Below, piece after piece: positions 19,278 through 29,700 of a stretch of DNA of 64,000 bases (position 1 is the first letter of the stretch; each line of letters starts with the position of its first letter). The notes under the pieces were generated by a model. The model was given only the letters and a program-made list of their open reading frames with translations, was not told the origin of the DNA and did not search any database. The stretch is from AP-15 sp963814865 (lineage in GTDB: Bacteria > Pseudomonadota > Alphaproteobacteria > ATCC43930 > CGMCC-115725), in NCBI GenBank assembly GCA_963814865.1, contig CAWFEN010000015.1, positions 124,001-188,000 on the forward strand. The letters run 5' to 3'. Both the position numbers and the translations under genes were made by a program.

Positions 19278-20192
19278 TCAGGAGAACATCAGCGAGGACA
19301 GCCGCCGCCGCGCGCTCAAGGTCAGCGGATCGGTCGGACCCATTGCCTCGAAGAATTTGACCAGCTGCTTGCGCGCGGCCTGCTCGTCCCATTCGCGGTC
19401 GCGCTTGAACAGGGTCAGCAGCTCGTCGATGCCGGCCTCCCGGTCGCCGCTGCCGAAGAGCGCGGTGGCGAGATCGAGACGCGCTGCGTGATCGTCGGGG
19501 TTCTGCGCCAGGCGGGCGCGCAGCTTGCCGGCGGAGGCCATCGCTGTCTGCGCCTGCTCGGCGAGATCGAGCGCCGCGCGCGCCGCGGCGATCTCGGCGT
19601 GGCCGGAATTCTCCTTGGCAACGCGGTCGAGGACCTGCCGCGCCTTGGCGAAATCGCCTGCCGCGATCGTGGCGCGGGCGAGGCCGGCCTGGGCCTCGAC
19701 ATTGGCCGGCTCGCGCTGCAGGATCTGCGAATAGACCGCGCCCGCGCTCTTGTGGTCGCCGCCTTGTAGCGCTTCCCTGGCCATCGCCATCGCCTCTTCG
19801 ATCGGCGACGGCGCGCCGTTGCCGCCGCCCAGACGCTGGACGAACTGCTTGACCTGGCTCTCGGGCTGCGCGCCGACAAAGCCGTCGACCGGCCTGCCGT
19901 CCTTGAAGGCATAGACGGCCGGGATCGACTGGATGCGCATCTGCTGGGCGATCTCGGGATTCTCGTCGATATTGAGCTTGACCATGCGGACGGCGCCATT
20001 GGCGGCGCGTACGGTCTTTTCCAGGATCGGCCCGAGCTGCCGGCAGGGGCCGCACCAGGGTGCCCAGAAATCGACGATGACGGGGGCCTCGAACGAGGCG
20101 TCGACAACCTCGGCCATGAACGTCGCGGTGGTGACGTCCTTGACGGTGGCGGGGGCGGCGGCGCCGCCGCCGATCAAAGGTTCGCTCGGCAT
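19278..20192 (-). CDS. Thioredoxin-TPR protein (CnoX/YbbN-like)
   Basis: A 304-residue protein with an N-terminal thioredoxin fold (WAPWCGPC, redox motif at residues 46-50; IQSIPAVYAFKDG cis-Pro loop) and a C-terminal TPR-like half (AREALQGGDHKSAGAVYSQIL, GLARATIAAGDFAKARQVLD). YbbN/CnoX proteins act as chaperedoxins that hold stress-damaged clients for GroEL or DnaK. Here the active site keeps both cysteines, unlike E. coli CnoX. AGGAG precedes the ATG at a good distance. Confidence 0.9.
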   Translation of the reverse strand: MPSEPLIGGGAAAPATVKDVTTATFMAEVVDASFEAPVIVDFWAPWCGPCRQLGPILEKTVRAANGAVRMVKLNIDENPEIAQQMRIQSIPAVYAFKDGRPVDGFVGAQPESQVKQFVQRLGGGNGAPSPIEEAMAMAREALQGGDHKSAGAVYSQILQREPANVEAQAGLARATIAAGDFAKARQVLDRVAKENSGHAEIAAARAALDLAEQAQTAMASAGKLRARLAQNPDDHAARLDLATALFGSGDREAGIDELLTLFKRDREWDEQAARKQLVKFFEAMGPTDPLTLSARRRLSSLMFS

Positions 20193-20272
20193 CGCGCTCC
20201 TCGTTGAACGTGTCCCACAACATGGCGGCACGCCGCGGCGAAGACAAGCACCCCGAAGGGCGAGCCGGGCGC

Positions 20273-20821
20273 TCAATCCACGACCGGTCCGCCCGCCGCA
20301 CCGGTCCGCTCGCGCTCCGGCCCGGCGAGGTCGACAATCCGCGGCGTGTGCCCGCAGGCGGCGATGAAGCGCAGCAGATCGGCGGACGCTATCGCGGTCG
20401 TGCGGTCGTTCGCCAGCGGATGATAGTTGAGCGGGTCGTGTTCGAGCATCGCGGCATCGAGCACCGGGGTGACGCGATGCGCGGCGTCGTTGACGAGGGC
20501 AAAGGGCGTCACGCTCCCCGGCCGCACGCCCAGCGCCGCATAAAGCTCGTCGGCGCTGCCAAACGAGAAGCGCGGGGCCGCGAGCCGGGCCGCCAGCTTG
20601 TTGAGGTCGATGCGGCGCACCTCGAGCATGACCGCGAGCCACAGCCCGCCCTTCCTGTCCTTGAGGAAAAGGCTCTTGCAGTGGCCGCCCGGCAGGCTGC
20701 CGCGAAGCGCTGCGGCCTCGGCGACGGTGAAGACCGGCGGGTGCGAACAGGTCCGGTGCGCGATCCCGAGCGCGTCGAGGCAGCAGAACAATTGCTCGGG
20801 AGTGATCGGGCCGGATGGCAT
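20273..20821 (-). CDS. YbaK/ProX-type aminoacyl-tRNA deacylase
   Basis: A 182-residue YbaK domain protein of the PrdX/ProXp-ala group: HPPVFTVAEAAALRG, GGHCKSLFLKDRKGGLWLAV, VRPGSVTPFALVND, YHPLANDRTTAIA. It hydrolyses mischarged alanyl-tRNA(Pro) in trans. The ATG at 20821 is chosen because the longer open frame runs into the antisense of tRNA-Gly, which is not coding. Transcribed divergently from the tRNA. Confidence 0.88.
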   Translation of the reverse strand: MPSGPITPEQLFCCLDALGIAHRTCSHPPVFTVAEAAALRGSLPGGHCKSLFLKDRKGGLWLAVMLEVRRIDLNKLAARLAAPRFSFGSADELYAALGVRPGSVTPFALVNDAAHRVTPVLDAAMLEHDPLNYHPLANDRTTAIASADLLRFIAACGHTPRIVDLAGPERERTGAAGGPVVD

Positions 20822-20861
20822 GCGCGGGTACGATGCGGCACGCCTGCGGCAGAGGCAAGCC

Positions 20862-20889
20862 TTGCCAAGCGCCAGCGTCCTTGTATGAT
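20862..20889 (+). promoter_or_regulatory. Putative promoter of tRNA-Gly
   Basis: TTGCCA at 20862-20867 and TATGAT at 20884-20889 are 16 bases apart, a good sigma-70-type match, and the -10 ends 33 bases before the tRNA. Confidence 0.6.
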
Positions 20890-20922
20890 CGCCGCCGCTG
20901 CGGGTGACCCGCAGGAGCGGTT

Positions 20923-20997
20923 GCGGGCGTAGCTCAGGGGTAGAGCACAACCTTGCCAAGGTTGGGGTCGAGGGTTCGAATCCCTTCGCCCGCTCCA
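20923..20997 (+). tRNA. tRNA-Gly(GCC)
   Basis: A complete cloverleaf: acceptor GCGGGCG pairs with CGCCCGC, D-arm AGCTCAGGGGTAGAGC, anticodon loop TTGCCAA gives anticodon GCC, T-loop GGTTCGAATCCC, and the 3' CCA is encoded. It marks the left border of the accessory region; tRNA-Gly genes are common integration targets. Confidence 0.97.
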
Positions 20998-21027
20998 AAT
21001 TTTCCTCAGTATGTTATAGAATTAGCT

Positions 21028-21057
21028 GACGCCGCCAACTAGGCGGCGTCTTCCTTT
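21028..21057 (+). terminator. Rho-independent terminator after tRNA-Gly
   Basis: A perfect 9-bp stem GACGCCGCC/GGCGGCGTC with loop AACTA is followed by TTCCTTT, 30 bases after the tRNA end. Confidence 0.75.
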
Positions 21058-21099
21058 GGAACTAATGGTGTCCACATGGTGTCCACCGAGAGGCGTCAC

Positions 21100-21375
21100 A
21101 TGACGAGAAAACTGATCCCGGTCGAGGAATCTCATGCCGAGTGGCGCGACGACCCGGCCTATGCCTACGACGCGCTCAAGGACGAATTCGCTGACGCCGA
21201 AGCCATGATCGGGGTGCTTGCCTAGGCCGGATTGACGCAGGAGGAGCTGGCGCAGCCCTGAAGACGACGTAGGCCGTGGTCGCCCGCCTCGAAGGCGGCC
21301 GCGCCTTCCCGCACCCTGGAGTGCTTCGCCGCCGCGACTGACATGCGGCTTCGGATCTCTTCGAGCAGCGCCGAC
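21100..21375 (+). pseudogene. Decayed XRE/HigA-type antitoxin
   Basis: The ATG at 21100 reads MTRKLIPVEESHAEWRDDPA then YAYDALKDEFADAEAMIGVLA before a TAG at 21223. Downstream, fragments of a helix-turn-helix continue: AGLTQEELAQ, then in another frame AVVARLEGGRAFP and a remnant of an ERFAAATDMRLRIS-like tail. Together they resemble the short XRE antitoxins that pair with HigB/RelE toxins. Several stops and frame changes show real decay, unlike the one-base errors elsewhere. No toxin is adjacent. Confidence 0.6.
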
Positions 21376-21638
21376 TACCTGACGGGCTTCACCGGATACC
21401 CCCGAGGGTTCTCGATTATGGTATTCTACCAGCAAGATTGACCCGCGACGCCAACTCGCGTGCAAATTACGCAAGCCGCGTCCGACGAGGGGGAAGATCA
21501 TTTGTCCGAGACCCTTGACCATCGGTCAAGTCGTGGAAATCACCGTCAAGCCCGCGCGCGCTCGAAACGCCGGACATATGTTGGTAGTGGTTCAACCGCG
21601 CCGACCGCCACCGCGCTAAATCTCCTTCTCGTCTGGCA
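21376..21638 (+). other. Spacer upstream of the SIR2 gene
   Basis: No gene seen. It should hold the promoter of the SIR2 operon, but no convincing -35/-10 pair was found. Confidence 0.35.
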
Positions 21639-23168
21639 ATGGCTATCACCATCGAAGCCCTTCCCGACTATCCGGCGCTGCAACAGCTAGCCAATGCGCT
21701 GTGGCGCAGGGGCACGGCTCGCGGAGCAGCCCTGCTCGTGGGGGCAGGTTTCAGCAAATACGCAGATCGCCCGGGCCGCGATACGCCGGAGCCACCTTTA
21801 TGGGCTGAACTCGCCGGGGAAATGGCGAAGCAGCTCTATCACCTCGATCCCGCCAACGCGCCGAAAGACCCGCTGCGTCTTGCTGAAGAATACCGCACAA
21901 ATTTTGGCCAAGCCGCCCTCGATGAATTCGTCCGCATGCACATTCTCGATTCGGCCTGGGATCCTGGCCCCTTGCATCGCCAGCTGCTCGGGTTGCCGTG
22001 GTCCGACGTCCTCACCACCAATTGGGACACTCTGCTCGAACGCGCAGTTCATGATGTTACTGCGCAGAGTTACGATGTCGTTCGCTTGATCGCCGACCTG
22101 CCGCATGTGCGGGCGCCGCGGATCATCAAGCTTCACGGCACTGTTCGCGTCACGGATCACTTCATCATCGCCGAGGAGGACTACCGCACCTATCCCGCAC
22201 GGTTTGCACCCTTTGTCAATCTGGCCCGCCAGATCTTCATCGAAAACGAGCTTTGCCTCCTCGGCTTTTCCGGCGACGATCCCAATTTCCTCCAATGGTC
22301 GGGCTGGGTGCGCGATCAGCTCGGCGACGGCAGCCGGCGCATTTATCTCGTTGGCATGCTCCGCCTCGAGCCGACAAAGCGCAAATTTCTCGAAGCGCGG
22401 AACGTGGCGCCTATCGATCTCTACCCGATGGTCGAGGACCGGGACGAAGGCGAGCGCCGCGAGGCAGCAACCAGGATATTCCTCGATTTCCTTGAGAATA
22501 TGAGACCGAAGTCACCCTTCACTTGGAGGCCGGCCGATCTTTCCGCTTATCCCTTCCTACCGAAGACCCCGGCGGAAATCCAGCGGGCGGCGACCGATCA
22601 CCCGCACGCTGCCCAGCTTCTCGACCAAGTTGCTGCTGTCTGGCGAGCGGACCGGGAAAGCTATCCCGGATGGTTTATCTGCCCGGCTTCCCGACGGGCG
22701 GACCTCCGGACTCTCACGGACTTCTTTGGCCTCGCACGTCAGTCTTCATTCGAAAATCTTCCACCGGAACGCCACGCCGAAGTCCTCTACGAGCTTGTCT
22801 GGCGCTGCGCGACTTCTTTTTGGCCGCTCGACCCCCAGCGGGCCGCGTTACTGGCACGAGCGCTCGACCCTCCGTCACCGCATCTGCCGAAAGCCAGACA
22901 AATCGAGATCGCGGTGTTGCTGCTCCGCACCGCGCGTCAGCAGCGAGATGACGTAGCCTTCACCCGATGGACAGGTTTTCTTGATGCGCGGATCACGCCC
23001 GAAACCGACCCCGCCGCCGAACTTGGCTATCAACGATGCCTCTACGCTCTGGACCGGCTCGACTTCGATTCCCTCGCGCGCGAACTCGCCAAGGTGACCG
23101 GCCCCGACCCGATCTGGAACCTGCGGCGCGCATTCCTCCACGTAGAGATTGGCGAGTTCACTGAAGCG
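21639..23168 (+). pseudogene. SIR2 family protein, N-terminal part (split by IS1380)
   Basis: 510 codons of a large SIR2-like protein. Visible motifs are LLVGAGFSKYA (residues 33-42), TTNWDTLLE (126-134), KLHGT with the putative catalytic His165, and LCLLGFSGDDPNFLQW, all typical of the SIR2_2 NAD-consuming domain in anti-phage effectors. After about residue 330 the sequence is helical and repeat-like. The frame ends where an IS1380 fragment begins at about 23169, and it resumes at 24313 in the same sense. Together the halves make about 1,215 residues. If interrupted in the living cell, the protein is inactive or truncated. Confidence 0.8.
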
Positions 23169-24312
23169 ATGCGCCCGGGTTGCGCGATCTGATCGACCTG
23201 ATGGGGGTGATGGTCGATCTCTACTGCGCCAGCTACAAGACGGCGCCCGAGGCCGTGACCCTCGATATCGACGACACCGTTGATGTCGTTCACGGCCATC
23301 AGCAGCTCTCGTTTTTCAATGCCCATTACGACGAGCGCTGCTTTCTGCCGATCCATGTCTACGACACGGCAACCAGCCGACCGGTCGCCGTGTTGCTGCG
23401 CCCCGGCAAGACGCCCTCGGGCGCGGAGGTGCGCGGCCATCTGCGACGCCTCGTCCGCCGCATCCGCCGGCACTGGCCCTTGACCCGCATCACCATCCGC
23501 GGCGACGGCCATTACGGGCGCCCGCAAGTGATGGCGTGGTGCGAAGAAAACGGCCTCGACTTCATCTTCGGGCTGCCCGGTAACGCCGTGCTCGACCGGC
23601 TGGTCGATGAAACCGCCGATGATATTCGCACCCGCCGTGCGCTCGAGCAAAAGCCCACCCTGCGCGGCTTTGCCGAAGCCCGCTACCAGGCCAAGTCCTG
23701 GACCAAGCAGCGCCGCGCCTGCGCCCGCATCGAGGCCACCACCAAGGGGCTCGACATCCGCTTTGTCGTCACCAGCCTCGACACCGGCTCGGCCCAGCAC
23801 GTCTACGAGACGCTCTACTGCACCCGCGGCCAGGCCGAGAATTTGATCAAACTGCACAAGACCCAGCTCGCCTCCGACCGCACCAGCTGCCGCAGCCCGC
23901 TCGCCAACCAGATGCGGCTCATTCTCCACACCGCCGCTTATTGGCTGATCCTCTCGGTGCGCGACGCCATCCCCAAGACCGATGCGCTCGCCACCGCCGA
24001 GTTTGCCACCATCCGCCTGCGTCTGTTGAAGCTCGGCACCCGCATCATCGAGACCGCCTCGCGCGTCCGCCTCGCCTTCGCCGCCGCCTGCCCCGAGGCC
24101 AGCCTCTTCCGTCACATCGCCGCAGCGCTGATGCCAGCCGGACCGTAAACCGCGGGGCCGCTGTCGCCCCGCCCAAGCCCCTCTCGCAAACCTCCAGCGC
24201 CGACCACACCGATCACACCCCGCGGCAACCGTGCCGCCACCCTCAACCTCGCATCGACCCCAACGCGAAGCTTGCCGGGCTCCTTCCGACACCCTGGTGA
24301 ATAAGACGGGCT
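23169..24312 (+). mobile_element. IS1380-family element, left end missing
   Basis: About 1,144 bases interrupt the SIR2 gene. The right side is intact, with a terminal GAATAAGACGGG followed by CTAA, which may be the 4-bp target. The left inverted repeat and the first third of the transposase are absent. SIR2 coding sequence abuts both sides (GEFTEA on the left, LIADCHTDLERR on the right) with little or no host sequence lost. Confidence 0.7.
23171..24148 (+). pseudogene. IS1380 transposase, N-terminally truncated
   Basis: 325 codons of an IS1380 transposase (full length about 450). The DDE core is visible: VTLDIDDTVDVVHGHQQLS, ITIRGDGHYGRPQVMAWCEENG, LYCTRGQAENLIKLHK. The typical end IIETASRVRLAFAAACPEASLFRHIAAAL is present. 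The first 120-130 residues are missing, so it cannot be active. Confidence 0.85.
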
Positions 24313-26430
24313 AAGCTCATCGCGGATTGCCATACCGATCTCGAACGCCGCCAGCGCCGCGACCGCCGTTCGCTCTGGATTCGTTCCCGCCGGGCATGGT
24401 CGACATGGCTTCTCCCGGCAACCCGTGCGGACAGCTTCGCCGGCATCCGTGAGGAGGACCTTGCCGAATTCACTGAAGCCCGCTGCAACCCGACCAGCGA
24501 GATCGCCTACATAGAGGGCGAGGCTGAAGCAGCTTTACGCAAGCGCCGCGAAGACGCGCCGCAGGTAGTCGTCCTTTTCGAGCCAGGCCACTATCGCGAT
24601 CCCTCGCGCGTCATCCATTTCCGCAGCCCCGCCGTTGTCGAGCCTCTCGAAAGCCTCGACCAGCTGATGGAGGTCGCTGGCCTTCCCATGCGGCTGAACC
24701 ACTTCGACCTGGTCGGAAACGCAGCACGGCCCGCGCTTGAACTTGCCTTTGAACCCGCTTTCTCCTGGTATGCATGGTTCCTTCGTTGGGGGCAAAGCCC
24801 GTCTCTTAACGAATTCCAGCGCCATTTCAGCCGGTTAGCACTGGCGCAGCTACCTTCTCCGGCAGCCGCCGACCTCTCGCAACGCGTTACCACGGCCATT
24901 ACTTTCTGGCGCGGACGTCTTGATCAGTTTCGTGGACGCCGCTTCGACTTGAGCCACGCAGTCGAAAGGCTCCGTCTCTTCCTCGCCGCGCTGGCTCGAT
25001 TGACAATCCGCCAGGAACCGGCAGCCGCCGATGCCAGCTTCGCATTGGCAATTCAGATTGCAGCAGACCCACGCGTTCCTCGTCAGGTGCTCGCCGAGTC
25101 CATAAGCGACCTAGCCAAATTCAGCGCGCTGGTCACGCCGCCGGCGCGGCGAACCCAACTTGTCCTGCCGGCCCTGGAGTTCCCCCTTTCGTCGGAAGCG
25201 AATGCGGATCCGTACTGGTGGCCCAACCCGATCCAATCCCTTTGGATGGCCCGTCCCGAGAGACCCGCGACCGACCCACGGTGGAACATTCGCATCGAAA
25301 AGCTCATCCAGTCCGCATCGGCTGGGCAGCAAGCCCGCGAGCAAGCCCTCCTGCGGCTTGCATACCTGGCGATCCACAACGCTCTCCTCCCGGGAGAGCG
25401 CGAGAGCCTTGCGCAGGCTTTGTGGTCCGAACGCGATGACGGAGTGCCGCCCCTGCCGAAGCGTACCGGCCTCTCCATCAATGTTGTCGCCAAATTGCCG
25501 GCCCCGGCCGGCACCGACGCCGAAGGCAGCGTCCGAACGAGGCTCTTCGACGCGAGCCTTCCCGAAATTCTCGCAGCGCCCGCAGCTCTCGGATCCGAAG
25601 CGGCCGCTGCGCCGGTGAATTACATCCGCAGCGTGGTCGGTGCCGCCCAAGACAAACTGTCGCCCACCCCAGAACAAGCGGTGCGCCTCTTCGATCAGAT
25701 GGCCGCCTGGCGGCCGGCCACCACCGCCGACCCGCGCGATCCTCTCGGAGCGTCGCTGTTGCGAAATTTCAATGACGCGATACGTGCTCCGCTGGGTGAC
25801 GCGCTGTCACTCACGATTGCCCCCTCGATGGACGCCGCCGATCGCACCAAGGACCGCGCCCGCGCTCTGCTCGCGCTCGTCGAGGAGGCTTCAGTCAGGC
25901 GCGTCCGTGCAGCGCTGCCGCTCTTTGCCCCCGCCGGAGCGCCGGCAGATGAACAAATCGTTCAGTCCATTCGCCGCGGACTGACCGGGCCCGGTTTCGA
26001 CGACGTAGCCGGCGCTGCTGCGGCCGTTGAAACCTGGGTCAAGCTCGAAGCAGCCGGTACAGCACCCCCGCTCCCCGACCAGATTATCGAACGGGTCATC
26101 TCCGGCGTCGAAACGCGGTTCGAGGCAGGCCTCACTGCCCTTCTCCATTGCTGTCGCCGGATGGCCGAGGCGCACAAGCTCAGCCCGGATCATTTCGCCC
26201 GCATCTCCGCCGGCCTTGGAGATCTGCTTGTTGAAGCGGCATACGACCGGATCGATCCCGAAAGCCGCGCGGCCGTATCGGTCTCATTGATCAGGGCCGA
26301 ATGTATCCGTCTGGCCCGCACACTCGAGCAAATGCGGCCTGGCGATCCCAACGCATCTGCATGGCTAGAGGTTGCCAATACAGATCCATTGCCAGAAGTT
26401 CGCTTCGCACTTGATGAAGGCGATGACTGA
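24313..26430 (+). pseudogene. SIR2 family protein, C-terminal part
   Basis: 705 codons continuing the SIR2 protein after the IS: LIADCHTDLERRQRRDRRSL, EARCNPTSEIAYIEGEAEAAL, then long helical repeats to ALDEGDD. I see no enzymatic motif; such C-terminal regions act as sensors in SIR2 defence proteins. A C-terminal DUF4020-like region is possible but unverified. Its TGA overlaps the ATG of the next small gene (ATGACTGA). Confidence 0.75.
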
Positions 26431-26750
26431 CCTTTGCCTGTGCGACGACGCTGCGATACCCCGACAGTACATCAGGGCAGCCCGGCGCTGAGGTGCTGTC
26501 TACTGCACTGGCACATTCGCCATCTCCCAATGCAGCCGCCTTCTCACCTGGTTCCCTCAAAGATGCCCTGGCGACCACTGCACTCCCACGCCCTACACGC
26601 TCCACAACCGTTGAGTGCCTTTTGCGGGACGAGGGCCAATTCCCGGCGGCGGCCCTCAACGCCTTGAGGTACTGCTACCATATGCTACGCGGGAATATGT
26701 TGAACCTTGCATCGCACCTCAAATTCTGGCGTTTGAGAACCCGATCGTGA
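26423..26750 (+). CDS. Small linker gene between SIR2 and ATPase (frameshifted)
   Basis: The ATG at 26423 overlaps the SIR2 stop. The first frame reads MTDLCLCDDAAIPRQYIRAA and stops at 26491. The +1 frame then continues (GAEVLSTALAHSPSPNAAAF, LECLL-like RDEGQFPAAALNALRYCYHM, LKFWRLRTRS) to a TGA at 26748-26750 that overlaps the GTG of the ATPase gene (GTGA). Removing one C from CCC at 26481-26483 joins them into about 108 residues. Stop-start overlap on both sides strongly suggests a real gene in a coupled three-gene operon. No family recognised. Confidence 0.6.
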
Positions 26751-29700
26751 CCAGTCCATTTGCAACGGGTGGAGGGGGCACGCATTTCGAGGCGCGGGTC
26801 GCAGCGGACTGCCTCGCCGCGATCCTGTGCCAGGCCCCGATTCGCGGCTTGCCCGGCGAATTCGCGACAAGGCTCAGAACCCAGCGTGCCTCCTTTGGTG
26901 ATCCTCTCGACGACTTGGTGGTCAACGGGGTTCACCAAGACGGCCGGGAGACCGACCTGCACCTTCAGGTCAAGACCACGTTGACCTTCACCGACAAGAA
27001 TAGCGATTGGATCGAGGTCCTTCACCGCACCTGGGATACGTTCGAGAGGCCAGGATTCGATCCCGCCGTCCATCGCCTCGGTGTCGCCATCGCCACTTAT
27101 AACGCGCGAGTCGACCAACATTATCAAGCCATTCTGGCCTGGGCCGCGCACAGCACGGACGCCGCGCATTTCATGGAGCGCATTGGCCAGCCCGACTTTT
27201 CGCATCGTGACAAACAGACCTTTTTGACCATCACTCGAGCAATTCTCGAAACGCACTGCGGCCGCGCGCTGCACGATGATGAGCTTTGGCGCTTCCTGAA
27301 AAGCTTCGTCATCGTCCATTATGACTTTCAGACCGGCGACAGCTCCCGCGACCGGGGCAATGTCGTCGATCGACTGCGAGGCCTTTTCGACCCCGCGGAG
27401 CGCGGCCAGGCGAACCGGATCTGGGATCACCTCGTCGCCAAGGCAGGGGAGCTCATCCCCACGGGCGGCGGCGCAACGCGCGCAACGCTCGTGGAGCAGC
27501 TCAGCGCGGATGGCTTCGCTCCGGGTACGGCCCCTTCCTTCCGAAAGGATGTCCGGTCACTGCAGACCGAATCCCGGCGGGCGCTCGCTGACATCAAATC
27601 CCACATAGGCGACCTCAGGCTTCACCGCCGGCGGGCGCACCAGCAGATCCGCGAGGCGTTGGCCGCAGGACGCTTCGTGCAAATAGACGGCGAGCCCGGC
27701 TCCGGCAAATCCGCGCTCCTCAAAGAGGTCGCTCAGGAATGCGAGCGAAACGGGCCGGTTCTGGTGCTCAAGGATAGCCGGATCCACCCGAAGGGCTGGG
27801 CCGCACACGCGCATGTGTTAGGTATTTCGGACGACCTGCCGGCGCTCCTTCGCGAATTCTCCTGCATGGGCGAGCCGATCCTTTTCATCGACGGCATCGA
27901 CAAGATCACCGATCCCGCCGTCCAGCTTACCGTCAACGATCTCGTCAGGGCCATCGCCGGGAACGAAAGCCTGTCCGACTGGCGCATCCTCGCCACTGTC
28001 CGTGAACAAAATCTCCACCACCTCGAAACCTGGCTCGACACCGATGCTCTAAAATTACTTCCACTCCGAAACGTGCGCATCGAGCCCCTCGACGACGACG
28101 AGCTTCGCCTCGTTACCGACCACTTCCCGCGCCTGCGGCCGCTTCTCGCGCAAACCGGGCCGGATGTCATTCTGAAGCGGCCCTTCTTCCTGAATGCGCT
28201 TGTCTCGCTGCCGGAGGACGACGAGCGCACGCAGCTCCCAGCCACCGAAGTCGAGCTAATGATATTATGGTGGCAGATGGGAGGAGCCGACCGAAAGGAA
28301 CCGGCATCAGCCCAACGTCGCCGCAACCTGCTTCTTCAAGCGGCCGAGGCCGTCGCGCACAGGCCAAATGCTCCGATTCCCGTCCGGGACCTTCACCCCG
28401 ACGCTCTCGACGAACTCCGATCCGCCGGCGTCTTCCGCGACAATGAATTCGGACATTCGGTCGTCTTTGCGCATGACATTTACGAGGAGTGGGCGCTCTG
28501 CGAACTCCTCTTCGGCCGCCAGCCGGCGGATGTCGCCGCGTTCCTTCAGCAGACGCGCGAACCCGACCTCCTCAGACGTCCTATTCAACTGCTCGGCGCC
28601 TACGCGCTCGAGACCAGTCCGACGGCCGAAGCCTGGAAAGCTCTCCTCGACGCCAGCAGCGCGTCCTCTCTGCGCCCGGTATGGCAGCGCGCCGTGCTTA
28701 CGGCGTCGGTTCAATCGACGCGAACGACCCAGTTGCTGCAAAAGCTGACCCCCTACCTCCTCGAAAAGGACTGCGAACGGCTACGCAGGCTGTTGCTGGC
28801 AATGTCCACCATCGAGGTCCTGCCCAACCCGCTATTCCTCAACCAGCAAGCCACCCCCGATCTGCAGCCGGACGAACGCGCCAGATTTGCCAATGCACTG
28901 GCAGTGCCCAAGCCGGTCACCTGGGTCCGCTTCCTCGACTGGCTGATCCCGCAGGTCCCAAGCTTGCCCCCATCCCTAATCCCCGACCTGCTCCCCGTGT
29001 TCAAAACCTGGCAGGACACGTACGGTACTCGCAATGCCCGCCACTGCCGCGAAATCGGAGAGTTCGCCTATGCCTGGCTGAAGGAAATCGAGGAGGCGAG
29101 ACATCCCCCAAAATGGGGCGATCGCCGCGAACCGTTCGGCGGCGCGGTCTCCGGAGAGGACATTGAAAAATCGGTCAGAACGATCTTTCTGGCCTCCGCA
29201 CGGCACGTACCCGCTCTCGCATCCGAATATCTTCGCACCAAAGGCGCCGACCGCAAGAGCGGGCATATCTTTCGCGGCGAAATCCTTCAAAATTGTGGCG
29301 CCCTCGTGCTCACCCTGCCGGCGGAACTGGTCGATTTCATCCTCACGGCATTTCTCGACGATCCGCAGGATCCCAGGGAGCGTGATCCGTTCGGAAGCTA
29401 TTCAGCGCACGTATTCGATGAGCTCGGCATAACCAGTCACGACTTCTACCCCGCGTCCCCGGTGCAGCCCCCGTTTCTCAACCTGCTTCGTAATCACGAA
29501 CACCAGGGGCTCAGACTCATCCGCGCAATTTGCAATCACTGCATTGCCGTTTGGCGGAAGGCAAAGCAGCGAGGGCTGCGCTACACCCAACCAGTCACAC
29601 CCGTCCCGCTGACGCTCAAGTTCCCCTGGGGCCACCAGACCTTCTGGGGTGACGGTCAGGTCTATCTCTGGTTTCGCGGCATATGGGGTAATGATGCCGT

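Noticed and set aside
20822..20998. Upstream extension of the YbaK gene across tRNA-Gly
   Set aside because: It encodes a KGFEPSTPTLARLC-type peptide, the well-known false protein from antisense tRNA.
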